DNA of 64,000 nucleotides from Clostridium sp. CM027 (lineage in GTDB: Bacteria; Bacillota; Clostridia; Clostridiales; Clostridiaceae), in assembly GCF_024730565.1 (NCBI RefSeq), contig NZ_CP077725.1, positions 3,304,501 to 3,368,500 of the forward strand, written 5' to 3'. Made by a program: the position numbers and the translations under genes. A model generated the notes under the pieces. That model did not search any database and had not been told where the DNA came from. It saw nothing but the letters and a program-made list of their open reading frames with translations. How positions within the stretch are numbered: the stretch's first letter is position 1; every line of letters begins with the position of its first letter. Of the stretch, positions 8,684 through 16,995 are shown piece by piece.

Positions 8684-9355
8684 ATGCTGGAGACCTTTGA
8701 ATCAGATATTTATATTTTTAATAATGATATATCATTTTTCATCGAATCAAAAAATATACCAAAAGTATTAAGCACCCTAAAAGAAAAACATCTACAGGAA
8801 AAAGAAAATGGACAGTCCGCTCGCAATAAAAAAAATGATTTAATTATTTGGAATGCTATATACACAAAGGAAATTATAAAAAATGGCGTATCAAAAAGTG
8901 CGCTGCATCCTCTATATAATAATTTCTATGATAAAGTCCAAGGTATTACTGATTTAATTGAGTTACAAGCTTTAGAAATAAGCATGGTCACAGCATATTT
9001 TAATATTTTAATAAATGATATTGAAGTCACTGATAATTTTATGATTAATAAAATGCTTCAATACATACATATTAATATTGAAAATCACTCTTCGCTTGAT
9101 AAGTTAGCTAGAGATTTAAACATTTCAGTGGGTTATGCAAGCGATTGCTTTAAAAAGAAGATGGGTATTTCAGTAATGAAATATGTGCAAGAAATAAAAA
9201 TAGACAGGGCAAAAAATCTACTGCTCAGTACAGATGAAAGCATTTTATATATTGGGATTTTATTGGGGTTTTATGACCAAAGCCATTTCAGTAGAACTTT
9301 CAAAGTTATAGTGGGGGTTTCTCCAACCGTGTATAGAAATAGCAATTACGCATAA
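8684..9355 (+). CDS. AraC-family transcriptional regulator
   Basis: 223 aa. The C-terminal ~100 residues (124-220) form the double HTH of AraC proteins: SLDKLARDLNISVGYASDCF and the second helix pair ending DQSHFSRTFKVIVGVSPTVYR. The N-terminal ~120 residues are helical and match no sensor domain I recognise (no cupin, no receiver). GAGGTG precedes the ATG. It sits between malR and the alpha-glucosidase gene, so it probably activates one of these sugar genes. The effector is unknown. Confidence 0.85.
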   Translation: MLETFESDIYIFNNDISFFIESKNIPKVLSTLKEKHLQEKENGQSARNKKNDLIIWNAIYTKEIIKNGVSKSALHPLYNNFYDKVQGITDLIELQALEISMVTAYFNILINDIEVTDNFMINKMLQYIHINIENHSSLDKLARDLNISVGYASDCFKKKMGISVMKYVQEIKIDRAKNLLLSTDESILYIGILLGFYDQSHFSRTFKVIVGVSPTVYRNSNYA

Positions 9356-9390
9356 GTCTTAAAACTAAAAAATTGAAGAGGGGGATAACC

Positions 9391-11073
9391 ATGGATAAAA
9401 AATGGTGGAAGGAAGCAGTGGCATATCAGGCATATGTTAGAAGTTTTAAGGATTCAGATGGTGATGGAATAGGTGACTTAAAAGGGATAATAGAAAAACT
9501 AGATTATTTGAAAGACTTAGGAGTAGGCATATTGTATTTAAATCCTATAAATAAATCACCTAATGACGATAATGGATATGATATCAGTGACTTTAGAGAC
9601 ATAATGGATGAATTTGGGACGCTTGCAGATTTTCATGAGTTAGTTAAAGAACTTCATTCTAGAAAAATGAAGTTAGTGATGGATTTGGTAATAAATCACA
9701 CTTCTGATGAGCATCCTTGGTTTCAAATGAGTAGAAAGAGCAAAGATAATGCTTATAGAGATTATTACATTTGGAATAAAGGTACAAAGGGTAACCCTCC
9801 AAATAATTGGGGGTCTTTTTTTGGAGGCAGCGCTTGGGAATATGACGAGATATCAGAAGAATATTATCTTCATATTTTCTCTAAGAAACAACCAGATTTA
9901 AATTGGGAAAATGAAAAATTAAGAGAAGAAATAAAGAACATGATAAAGTACTGGATGGAAAAAGGGGTAGATGGATTTAGAATGGATGCTATTAATCATC
10001 TCGGAAAAGATCATTCCTTTCCAGATGGAATAATAGAAGAAGGTCATGTATATGGTGATTTTATAAAATATGTACAAAATCTACCTGAAGTTCATGATTA
10101 TTTAAAAGAATTAAGAAAAGAGGTATTTAACACTGGGTATCATGTAGTAATTGGTGAGACGGGTGGAGTAAACTATAAAAATGCCTATGTTTATACAGGA
10201 AAAGATAAAGGTGAATTAGACTTTACCTTCCATTTTGATATGCATAGTGTGGGTAGAGGGGAAACTGATTGGGAAAGGAAACCTATAAACTTAATAAAAG
10301 ATATAAAGGAAAATATGAGTGGATGGCAAGGAAGGCCTGAAGAAGAAGGTTGGTGCCCCTTGTTTTACTCGAACCATGACACTACGAGAACTATATCAAG
10401 ACTAGGAGAAGAGAAGAATTATTTAAAAGAATCTGCAAAAATGTTAGCTTGTCTTCAATTAACTCAAAAGGGAACTCCTTTTATTTATTATGGAGATGAA
10501 ATAGGAATGACCAATGCTTGGGACTTTAAATTACAAGATTATAGAGATGTGGCTGTTTTTAATAAACACAAAGATTTAGTTAAGGGCGGGTTAGTGAGTG
10601 AAGAAAACTATCTAAAGGGACTACGCTATATGTCGCGGGATAACTCAAGAACACCAATGCAGTGGAATAATAGTGAAAATGCAGGGTTTACTACTGGCAC
10701 ACCCTGGATAAAAGTTAATTCAAATTATAGAAAAATTAATGTGGATGAACAAATAGAAGACTCAAATTCAATACTAAATTATTATAAAAAATTGATAGCT
10801 TTAAGAAAAAACAAGGCTGTATTGGTATATGGAAGCTTTGAGGAAATTAATAGAGAAGATGAGGAAATATATGCATATCTAAGACAATTAGAGGGGGAGA
10901 TGATCTTAATCATAGTTAATTTCTTTGGAAATGAACCAATATTTGAGTTTCCAAAGCATATCCATTATGAAAAGGCTAAACTATTGCTATCAAATTATGT
11001 GGTGGAAGGTTATGCCGCTAGTGTGAATATAAAATTAAGACCTTATGAAACTAGGGTATATGAAATTAAATAA
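9391..11073 (+). CDS. Alpha-glucosidase, GH13 subfamily 31 (MalL-like)
   Basis: 560 aa from the ATG at 9391, which follows AGAGGGGG. The in-frame TTG 18 nt upstream overlaps that site and is less likely. Cytoplasmic GH13 enzyme: DSDGDGIGDLKGI at 21-33 (calcium loop), DLVINHTSDEHPW at 98-110, nucleophile D199 in GFRMDAINHL, acid/base E256 in VIGETGG, D330 in YSNHDTTR. In this subfamily the residue after the nucleophile tracks bond preference: Val in oligo-1,6-glucosidases, Ala or Thr in alpha-1,4-specific enzymes. Here it is Ala200, which points to alpha-1,4 cleavage of maltose and short maltodextrins. It completes the uptake-and-hydrolysis set of the mal locus. Confidence 0.9.
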   Translation: MDKKWWKEAVAYQAYVRSFKDSDGDGIGDLKGIIEKLDYLKDLGVGILYLNPINKSPNDDNGYDISDFRDIMDEFGTLADFHELVKELHSRKMKLVMDLVINHTSDEHPWFQMSRKSKDNAYRDYYIWNKGTKGNPPNNWGSFFGGSAWEYDEISEEYYLHIFSKKQPDLNWENEKLREEIKNMIKYWMEKGVDGFRMDAINHLGKDHSFPDGIIEEGHVYGDFIKYVQNLPEVHDYLKELRKEVFNTGYHVVIGETGGVNYKNAYVYTGKDKGELDFTFHFDMHSVGRGETDWERKPINLIKDIKENMSGWQGRPEEEGWCPLFYSNHDTTRTISRLGEEKNYLKESAKMLACLQLTQKGTPFIYYGDEIGMTNAWDFKLQDYRDVAVFNKHKDLVKGGLVSEENYLKGLRYMSRDNSRTPMQWNNSENAGFTTGTPWIKVNSNYRKINVDEQIEDSNSILNYYKKLIALRKNKAVLVYGSFEEINREDEEIYAYLRQLEGEMILIIVNFFGNEPIFEFPKHIHYEKAKLLLSNYVVEGYAASVNIKLRPYETRVYEIK

Positions 11074-11175
11074 TGATAAATATATTAGCTTTATTTTAAT
11101 AGAAAAGCTATAATTAAAATGTTCATTGGGTAAAATTAAAACATGAATAATCAAAAAAGTTAAAGGCGGATATAT

Positions 11176-11913
11176 ATGAGAAATTTAAAAATGATATTAG
11201 AATATGATGGAAGTAGATATAAAGGATGGCAAAAACAATCAGATAACGATTTAACGGTTCAAGGTAAACTAGAAGGTGCATTATCTAAAATGGCAGGAGA
11301 ACCTATAGAGGTTACAGGCTGCGTGCGAACTGATGTAGGTGTACATGCTGAAAATTATATGGCAAACTTTCATACTAATTGTGAGTTAAGCATAGATGAG
11401 ATGAGAGAATGTTTATATGAATTTTTACCAGAGGACATAGTAGTGAAATCCATGGTGGATGCAAGTGAAAAATTTCATGCAGGGTATAATATAAAATCAA
11501 TTACTTATGTGTATAAAATAAATAATAATGAACTAAGAAATGTATTTAATAGAAAATATGTTTATCACTCTGAGATGAATCTTAATTTAGAAGAAATGAG
11601 AATTACGGCAGAGTCTTTAGTTGGATCTCATGATTTTAAGTATTTAGCGACAGTATCTACAAATACTAAATCAACTACTAAGACTATCAATTATATAAAT
11701 ATAACAGAAAAAGAAGGCATTATTGAAATAGAAATTAATGCAGATGAATTCTTATGGAATATGGTAAGAATTATTATAGGAAGCCTTTTAGAAGTGGGTA
11801 AAGGAAAAATTAAGGCAATGGATATAGAAAAATTACTAAATGAAGAAACAGCATCAGAGTATATACCGATGGCAAAAGCAAAAGGATTATCTCTAAGAAA
11901 TGTTGAATATTAA
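11176..11913 (+). CDS. truA: tRNA pseudouridine(38-40) synthase TruA
   Basis: 245 aa, normal length for the family. The catalytic aspartate is D53 in GCVRTDVGVHA, the TruA signature. LEYDGSRYKGWQ near the start and FLWNMVRIIIGSLLEVGKG near the end are also family hallmarks. It isomerises uridines 38-40 in the anticodon arm of many tRNAs. It stands alone here, preceded by a 100-bp spacer and followed by a dispersed repeat element and a strong terminator. AAAGGCGGA gives the ribosome binding site. Confidence 0.95.
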   Translation: MRNLKMILEYDGSRYKGWQKQSDNDLTVQGKLEGALSKMAGEPIEVTGCVRTDVGVHAENYMANFHTNCELSIDEMRECLYEFLPEDIVVKSMVDASEKFHAGYNIKSITYVYKINNNELRNVFNRKYVYHSEMNLNLEEMRITAESLVGSHDFKYLATVSTNTKSTTKTINYINITEKEGIIEIEINADEFLWNMVRIIIGSLLEVGKGKIKAMDIEKLLNEETASEYIPMAKAKGLSLRNVEY

Positions 11914-11944
11914 ATAAAAGTATGCGAGTTTTCCTTCCAGGAAG

Positions 11945-12058
11945 TCTCACGAGAATTTTATATTAGCAAAACAAGAATTTCTAAATGGAAATTCAATGTT
12001 TTTTCGTTTCTTGTTGCAAAGCACTCAGTGCAAGGTTACTTCGGAGAAATATTATGTT
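11945..12058 (-). repeat. Dispersed repeat, half-copy of the 24.5 kb palindrome
   Basis: From CTCACGAGAATTTTATATT through CTTGTTGCAA to TTCGGAGAAA, this matches the reverse complement of the left arm of the palindrome at 24454-24709 almost throughout, with small differences. A third relative lies at 41690-41765. It sits between truA and its terminator and has no coding frame. Confidence 0.7.
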
Positions 12059-12113
12059 ATTTAACAGAACCAACTCCTATGAAGATATAGGTTCAGCGTT
12101 AGAAGTATTAATG

Positions 12114-12158
12114 AACTGCCCCCTGTCTACTTGACAGGGGGCAGTTCACTTTTTTTTA
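12114..12158 (+). terminator. Strong rho-independent terminator
   Basis: A 14-bp stem (AACTGCCCCCTGTC and its complement) with a 5-nt loop, then CAC and eight T. It closes the truA transcription unit. Confidence 0.9.
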
Positions 12159-12289
12159 ATGTCTACTCTATAGGATACATTATATTATTTCAGAGGGGTC
12201 TTTATTTTGGCTCAATACAAGACTTATTATGTTGTATGCCCATTACTATTTTCAAACTAATATAATATTGATATTTTATATTATATATA

Positions 12290-12312
12290 CTACTATAATT
12301 ATATTATAGTAG
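12290..12312. promoter_or_regulatory. Perfect inverted repeat upstream of XRE regulator
   Basis: CTACTATAAT and ATTATAGTAG are exact complements separated by TAT. It lies 44 bp before the regulator start and is AT-rich enough to overlap a promoter. It is probably the autoregulatory operator of the XRE protein (inference). Confidence 0.5.
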
Positions 12313-12355
12313 ATTGGTTAACAGGGAGGTGCATTAAAATTTAACTAAGACAAAA

Positions 12356-12562
12356 ATGTTTAAAACTAAGATTAAAGTTTTAAGAGCTGAAAAAGAAATA
12401 ACCCAAGAGGAATTAGCTGAAGCAATTGGTGTTTCGAGAGGAACAATCCTTGAAATAGAGCGAGGAGCATTTAATCCATCTTTAAAATTAGCTTTTAAAA
12501 TTGTTAACTATTTGAACAAGAAAATTGATGATGTTTTTGAATTTATTAGGGAGGATGATTAA
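12356..12562 (+). CDS. Small XRE-family regulator
   Basis: 68 aa that are almost entirely a helix-turn-helix domain: EITQEELAEAIGVSRGTILEIE at residues 14-35, ending KIDDVFEF as in YozG-like regulators. A good GGGAGGTG lies 26 nt upstream of the ATG, which is too far. An in-frame stop at 12335 rules out an upstream start, so translation initiation may be weak or may use an unpaired leader. It is followed within 3 nt by a membrane protein gene, the same order as the XRE/membrane pair at 59.5-60.2 kb. Confidence 0.85.
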   Translation: MFKTKIKVLRAEKEITQEELAEAIGVSRGTILEIERGAFNPSLKLAFKIVNYLNKKIDDVFEFIREDD

Positions 12563-12564
12563 GT

Positions 12565-13092
12565 TTGAATGATATAAAAATTATAGGTGAAGTGGGCATT
12601 GCTTTATTGATTATATGGAATATGGCAAGAAATATATTGTTTCCTAGAAAAAGAGACGAGCGGGAAATTTTATTAATATTTACTGCGCTAAAAACCACTC
12701 TAATACTTGCGGTATTTGTACTCGGATTAATAATAATTTTGAACCTATTAAATGGCGTTACTTTATTACCAATTATGTATATATTTATTATTGCTATAAT
12801 TAGTTGTTTTTGTTTTGTTCTGTTATACAAATTAAATATTAATACTGAGTTTAGTTCTTTGAATTTTATAAATAAAATGGAAAAAAAAGAAAAAAGTAAC
12901 TTAATATGGAATACATTTTGTATAACTATGGTTACAGATTTAATTGTACTATTTGCAATAGTTATAAGTTACAAGTATTTTGATTCAAAAGGATTAAAAG
13001 TTTTAGCTATAGTGGCATATATTTTAGCTTACATAAGTGAATATAGTTTTTGCCAGATTAATGGTAAGAATTTGGAATATAAAAAGGGGTAA
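12565..13092 (+). CDS. Membrane protein coupled to XRE regulator
   Basis: 175 aa starting at TTG, 10 nt after GGAGG. Four or five membrane helices (about 5-22, 38-62, 69-90, 114-138, 144-162). A short cytosolic loop after helix 1 has RKRDERE, resembling the DER motif in the membrane partner of the second XRE pair (HDERT at 59.7 kb). Function unknown. Such XRE/membrane pairs are often written up as DUF-type modules of unknown role. A strong terminator follows. Confidence 0.7.
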   Translation: MNDIKIIGEVGIALLIIWNMARNILFPRKRDEREILLIFTALKTTLILAVFVLGLIIILNLLNGVTLLPIMYIFIIAIISCFCFVLLYKLNINTEFSSLNFINKMEKKEKSNLIWNTFCITMVTDLIVLFAIVISYKYFDSKGLKVLAIVAYILAYISEYSFCQINGKNLEYKKG

Positions 13093-13206
13093 ATCCTGCA
13101 AAAAAGTAGTGTATATTCTCAATTATAGGCTAAAAATATCAATTACATGATGGTTTATTACGTACATTAAAGTAACTATTAGCTATAGGACGTATAGAGG
13201 TAAAAG

Positions 13207-13248
13207 ACAAATGTCCGTGAAATTTTATTTTCACGTCATTTGTTTTTT
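13207..13248 (+). terminator. Rho-independent terminator
   Basis: ACAAATG and CGTGAAA pair with TTTCACG and CATTTGT around a small loop, then TTTTTT. It ends the XRE/membrane operon. Confidence 0.85.
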
Positions 13249-13380
13249 CAACCCCTATTATATAAAATAGTTCTTAGCTTTATTAAAAACTATCCTACTA
13301 TTGATTTATCATACATCTACAGAAAGTGGTTTATTATTTTTTATACTTGTATAAATTACACAAGGCCTGTACACAACATA

Positions 13381-14172
13381 TTAACATCCATAAAATTTTA
13401 GATATTTTTCAATATTTGATTGTATATATTCAGCACTGTGATTACCAGGGAATACATGATTTTGAGAATTTATGCCTTTTTCGTTCAATGTTTTATGTAA
13501 AATTGAACAGCCTTCATAAAATCTACCTTCATCCTTATCTCCAGCATCAAGATATACATCAATACCAGAAGAAATATTATTGTTTCTTGCAATATATATT
13601 GGATCATATTTTTCCCATACATCCATGTCTTTATAATATGGCTTGTCTTCCTCTTCAAGTTTCAGTTCTAAGGCAGGCATATGCCCTCCTACTTTTGAAA
13701 ATATGTGCTGATGTCGAAATGTATTGTGAAGAGCTGCATAACCCCCAGCAGATATCCCTCCAATATATCTTCCTTTTCTATCTTTTATAGTATTGAAAGT
13801 TTTATCTGTTAAAGGCAATATTTCTTTCATAAAGTAATCCTCATACATTCCTAAATTTATGATTCTATTATTATCTCCAGGATCAGGCACCTCTTTACAG
13901 ATTAAGGATGAATTAAAACCACGGCTGTTTTCAATTCTTGGACATGCAATTATCATAGGCTTAATGTCCCCATTTTTTATCATTCGATCAGCTTTAGCGT
14001 TTATATCCATTTCAAACATTAAATTTTCATTCCCACTTCTTCCATGTAGAAAATATAATACCGGTAGAGGAGTTAAACTATTATAGCATTCAGGTAAATA
14101 CACTAACATTGGCATTTCTTTACCAAGGACATCACTATAAAAATTTACTTTTTCTACTTTTGATTTATTCAT
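13381..14172 (-). CDS. Alpha/beta-hydrolase esterase (esterase D / EstA-like)
   Basis: 263 aa, no signal peptide. The oxyanion region is FLHGRSGNENL (41-51). The nucleophile elbow is GGISAGGYAAL with S141. An acid is in DAGDKDEG (D211 or D213) and the histidine in PGNHSAEY (H244). This is the putative esterase family that includes S-formylglutathione hydrolases and tributyrin esterases. The natural substrate cannot be read from sequence. Convergent with the XRE operon, with 288 bp between the two ends. Confidence 0.85.
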   Translation of the reverse strand: MNKSKVEKVNFYSDVLGKEMPMLVYLPECYNSLTPLPVLYFLHGRSGNENLMFEMDINAKADRMIKNGDIKPMIIACPRIENSRGFNSSLICKEVPDPGDNNRIINLGMYEDYFMKEILPLTDKTFNTIKDRKGRYIGGISAGGYAALHNTFRHQHIFSKVGGHMPALELKLEEEDKPYYKDMDVWEKYDPIYIARNNNISSGIDVYLDAGDKDEGRFYEGCSILHKTLNEKGINSQNHVFPGNHSAEYIQSNIEKYLKFYGC

Positions 14173-14336
14173 TTTTTTACCACCTCATTTGAAATTTTAA
14201 ACTTAAATTGTTATGTTTATGATATCATTATTAACCATATTTGTCATGAATAACCTTAATTGCTGTTAGCATTATTTTGTTATTAATCCAATTACTAAAA
14301 GAGCCGGTGTCACTAATCACGGCATTCCATATCACT

Positions 14337-14409
14337 AGATATGGGTTTACTTTATTAAGTGTATTGGTATTCTGAATGTAATACAATGCCAATCGAGTCA
14401 CATTCAGAA
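14337..14409 (+). repeat. Diverged repeat copy A (related to 17799-17872)
   Basis: GGGTTTACTTTATTA...TATTCTGAATGTAA...CACATTCA is shared with 17799-17872 at roughly 80 percent by eye. Both copies contain an inverted repeat TGAATGTAA / TTACATTCA (imperfect here). It leads directly into the gene remnant at 14412. Confidence 0.55.
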
Positions 14410-14411
14410 CT

Positions 14412-14534
14412 GAACAGGTAACCGAGGAACAATTTGATATCATGCTTAGCTTCGTGGAAAAGCATAGTAGGCATTTGGATGCAGAAATAAAGAAGCAAGG
14501 TGTAGATATAACAAATCGAAATGGTTCTGAATAA
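14412..14534 (+). pseudogene. 3' remnant of a gene, possibly a MarR-type regulator
   Basis: A 40-codon open frame without a start, reading EQVTEEQFDIMLSFVEKHSR and ending in TAA, followed by a hairpin. The amphipathic helix with TEEQFDIML resembles the C-terminal dimerisation helix of MarR proteins, but this is too short to be sure. It lies next to a MATE pump promoter carrying two operator copies. A truncated regulator of that pump is a reasonable inference. Confidence 0.4.
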
Positions 14535-14558
14535 TGGAGTTGTATAAAAAATAGCCTA

Positions 14559-14610
14559 AGGCGGGCTGTTTCAAAGCGCTGAAACATCAGCGTATGATAC
14601 AGCCTCCTTT
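14559..14610 (+). terminator. Hairpin terminator after the remnant
   Basis: GGCGGGCTGT pairs imperfectly with ACAGCCTCC around an inner CGCTGA/TCAGCG hairpin, followed by TTTATTATT. Confidence 0.5.
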
Positions 14611-14613
14611 ATT

Positions 14614-14663
14614 ATTGACAAGGAAACAATAAAGTGATAGAATAGTTATGTTGCCGAGGAAAC
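14614..14663 (+). promoter_or_regulatory. MATE promoter with two operator copies
   Basis: TTGACA at 14615-14620, 17-nt spacer, TAGAAT at 14638-14643. GTTGCCGAGGAAAC at 14650-14663 is a palindrome of the form GTTNCCNNGGNAAC. ATTGACAAGGAAAC at 14614-14627 matches it at 11 of 14 positions and covers the -35 box. The copies are 36 bp apart, bracketing the promoter, as expected of a MarR-type repressor. Confidence 0.7.
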
Positions 14664-14695
14664 ATAAATATTCTTTTGCGAGAGGTGAATTTTAA

Positions 14696-14752
14696 ATGTG
14701 TAAATTTAAAATCAATACACAATATACAGAACAAACCGTTGATAAGAAATAA
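14696..14752 (+). CDS. Possible 18-aa leader peptide before MATE gene
   Basis: ATG with AGAGGTG 8 nt upstream, encoding MCKFKINTQYTEQTVDKK and ending 38 nt before the MATE start. It lies inside the transcribed leader. It could be a translated leader or the start of a lost gene. There is no further support. Confidence 0.35.
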   Translation: MCKFKINTQYTEQTVDKK

Positions 14753-14790
14753 AAAATTTACACTACCGAGAATTTAAGGAGGATCATTAT

Positions 14791-16131
14791 ATGGAAAATA
14801 CAGAAAATTATTATTTTGAACAAGCAACTATACCAAAAGCGATTGCACACATGGCAGTGCCTATGATGTTGGGGATGTCCGTTATTATGATTTATAATGT
14901 TATTAACGCTTTTTTTATTGGAATGCTAAATAACACATCGATGATGACAGCTGTCACCTTAGCGTTACCTTTTACAATCATATTATCGGGAATTGGAAAT
15001 ATTTTTGGTGTAGGTGGTGGAACCTATATATCTAGGTTACTTGGGGAAACAAAATTAGAAGATGCAAAAAAAGTTTCATCAGTTACTTTTTTCTTAAGTA
15101 TATTAGCTGGATTTATTTTTATGTTATTCGCGATACCTTTAATTCATCCTATTCTAAAAGTATTAGGGGCAAAAGGTGATACGGTTTTGTTCACCAAAGA
15201 TTTTATTATGGTTCTTATCTTAGGAAGTCCATTTGTAATTTCTAACTTTGCATTAGGACAAGTAGTACGAGCGGAGGGATCATCAAAAGTCTCGATGAAT
15301 GGTATGTTTATAAGTGTTATCATAAATATTGTTTTGGACCCCATATTAATTTTTACATGTCATTTAAATATTGTAGGAGCAGCAATTGGAACAGTTGTTG
15401 CGAATACATGTGCAGTATTGTACTATGTTTATTACCTTAAAAACAAAAGTTCTACTTTGACAGTTTCCATAAGTACATTCAAACCAACGCTTAGCATGTT
15501 GAAAGATATTTTTAAGATAGGAATATCCTCTTTCCTATTAGATGCATTTTTGATTGTTTCCGTTTTATTGTTAAATAATTTTTCAGCATACTATGGCGAC
15601 TATGCTGTTGCTGCATTTGGAATATCTCTGCGAATTGCCCAACTTGCTCAATTTGCTGCTAAAGGGTTATATATTGGAGTTATTCCCTTAATTGCTTATG
15701 CGTATGCAGCTAACAATATAAAACGAATGAAGAGTATTATAAATATTACTGCAGCCTATATTGCAATCCTAACTATGGCCTTTTCATTGATAATATTTAT
15801 CTTCAGAAAACCAATATTACATTTATTTAGCCATAATACTTACGTAATAAACACTGGGATATACATTTTGCTAGCTATGCTTATTTCAGCTTTGTTTGCT
15901 GGCATTACTGGTCTTTTTATAGCAATATTCCAAGGAGCTGGAAGAGGTAAAGATGCAACCATAATGTCTGTAGTGCAGGGAACATTATTAATTCCTATTA
16001 TGATTTTAGGAAAATATACGTTTGGTTTACATGGAGTTATATGGTCGATGACTATAACAGAAATATTAACTTGCATAATAGGATTATATTTATGGATTCA
16101 ACTTCAACGAGATATTTCTATGAAGGAGTAA
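14791..16131 (+). CDS. MATE family efflux transporter
   Basis: 446 aa with about twelve membrane helices in two homologous halves. The first half starts IPKAIAHMAVPMMLGMSV and the second FKIGISSFLLDAFLIV at about 240. Conserved GGGTYISRLLGE near 75 is typical of the NorM/DinF superfamily. It exports cationic drugs or metabolites using a sodium or proton gradient. AAGGAGGA precedes the ATG. It is monocistronic under the promoter at 14615, which carries two operator copies but no intact adjacent regulator. Confidence 0.9.
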   Translation: MENTENYYFEQATIPKAIAHMAVPMMLGMSVIMIYNVINAFFIGMLNNTSMMTAVTLALPFTIILSGIGNIFGVGGGTYISRLLGETKLEDAKKVSSVTFFLSILAGFIFMLFAIPLIHPILKVLGAKGDTVLFTKDFIMVLILGSPFVISNFALGQVVRAEGSSKVSMNGMFISVIINIVLDPILIFTCHLNIVGAAIGTVVANTCAVLYYVYYLKNKSSTLTVSISTFKPTLSMLKDIFKIGISSFLLDAFLIVSVLLLNNFSAYYGDYAVAAFGISLRIAQLAQFAAKGLYIGVIPLIAYAYAANNIKRMKSIINITAAYIAILTMAFSLIIFIFRKPILHLFSHNTYVINTGIYILLAMLISALFAGITGLFIAIFQGAGRGKDATIMSVVQGTLLIPIMILGKYTFGLHGVIWSMTITEILTCIIGLYLWIQLQRDISMKE

Positions 16132-16242
16132 AAATAGATATATTCAACTAAAAATATAACAATTATTATATGTTTATATGCGTATTTATAAGTTAGTTTG
16201 ATTGATCGGTATATTTAAAATTAATGTACCTTAATAAATATC

Positions 16243-16291
16243 TTGACAATAAAAGCAGCAAAGTATAGCATGCAAGTAAGTCACCTTACTT
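16243..16291 (+). promoter_or_regulatory. Orphan promoter with TetR-like operator
   Basis: TTGACA at 16243, TATAGC at 16264 (spacer 15, short), then AAGTAAG TCAC CTTACTT at 16274-16291, an exact inverted repeat of the type bound by TetR proteins. No intact gene follows, only the fragment ending at 16427. Confidence 0.5.
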
Positions 16292-16427
16292 ACAATTAAG
16301 AATAAAGAAGACATTATATAGAGCAGGATGCGATTGTAATTCCATAATTGAAGGTGATACATTGTACTTACAGGATATATTTTCGCCTTTAGAAGTTAAT
16401 TTAGATAATATTATTAAGAACATCTGA
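16290..16427 (+). pseudogene. Gene remnant of unknown family
   Basis: An open frame without a start codon reads LYRAGCDCNSIIEGDTLYLQ, continues DIFSPLEVNLDNIIKNI and stops at TGA. It looks like the tail of a protein rather than chance. I do not recognise it. It follows the orphan TetR-type operator, which suggests deletion of most of a regulated gene. Confidence 0.3.
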
Positions 16428-16629
16428 AATAAAGAAATAAAGACAACAATGTATTAACTCAGATCCAAATAGATAATATAACATCTTTATAACATCTTAT
16501 TATATTGAATGACGGGGGTAGCATCAAACTGATTTTCTTGAAAATAATTACACAAAGTATTAAAATATTTATATAAATATAAATATAAAAATAAGATACT
16601 ATCTTATTTTTTAATAAAGGAGAATGTTT

Positions 16630-16902
16630 ATGAATCTATATAATGAAAATTCTTTATTTTATAAAAGTTCACGTAAAATAGTTTCTGTGGCCATATTTAT
16701 ATTGTTTTTTATTCATATATTTAATTCCTACAATGGTATAGACGATAAGTCTCTATTGAATTTAGTAATGGTTTGTGTTGGTATCGATACTTTACTTTAT
16801 AGTATTTTGCAACTTAAAAAACAAAATATAATCGGTTTTATATTATTATTGTTAATTGGAGTTTGTACAACAGTATTAGGGATTACTTTCTTGTGTAAAT
16901 AA
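16630..16902 (+). CDS. Small membrane protein of unknown function
   Basis: 90 aa from the ATG at 16630. An ATG six bases earlier lies too close to the AAAGGAG site. Three hydrophobic segments: about 18-32, 43-59 and 66-88. No family recognised. It is flanked by remnants upstream and a terminator downstream, so it is probably a single-gene unit. Confidence 0.6.
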   Translation: MNLYNENSLFYKSSRKIVSVAIFILFFIHIFNSYNGIDDKSLLNLVMVCVGIDTLLYSILQLKKQNIIGFILLLLIGVCTTVLGITFLCK

Positions 16903-16957
16903 GTATGTCTATTATTACTTTAGCCTTTTGTAAACATTATAAATACTTATAAAATAA

Positions 16958-16995
16958 AATAACGTGAAATTTTGGTTTCACGTTATTTGTTCTTT
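16958..16995 (+). terminator. Rho-independent terminator
   Basis: AATAACGTGAAA and TTTCACGTTATT form a perfect 12-bp stem, followed by TGTTCTTTT. Confidence 0.85.

Noticed and set aside
13326-13790. 154-codon plus-strand frame, His/Tyr/Cys-rich
   Set aside because: Antisense shadow of the esterase gene. The composition mirrors its codons.
14231-14587. 118-codon minus-strand frame
   Set aside because: It overlaps a repeat and a gene remnant on the plus strand, has no ribosome binding site and no recognisable sequence.
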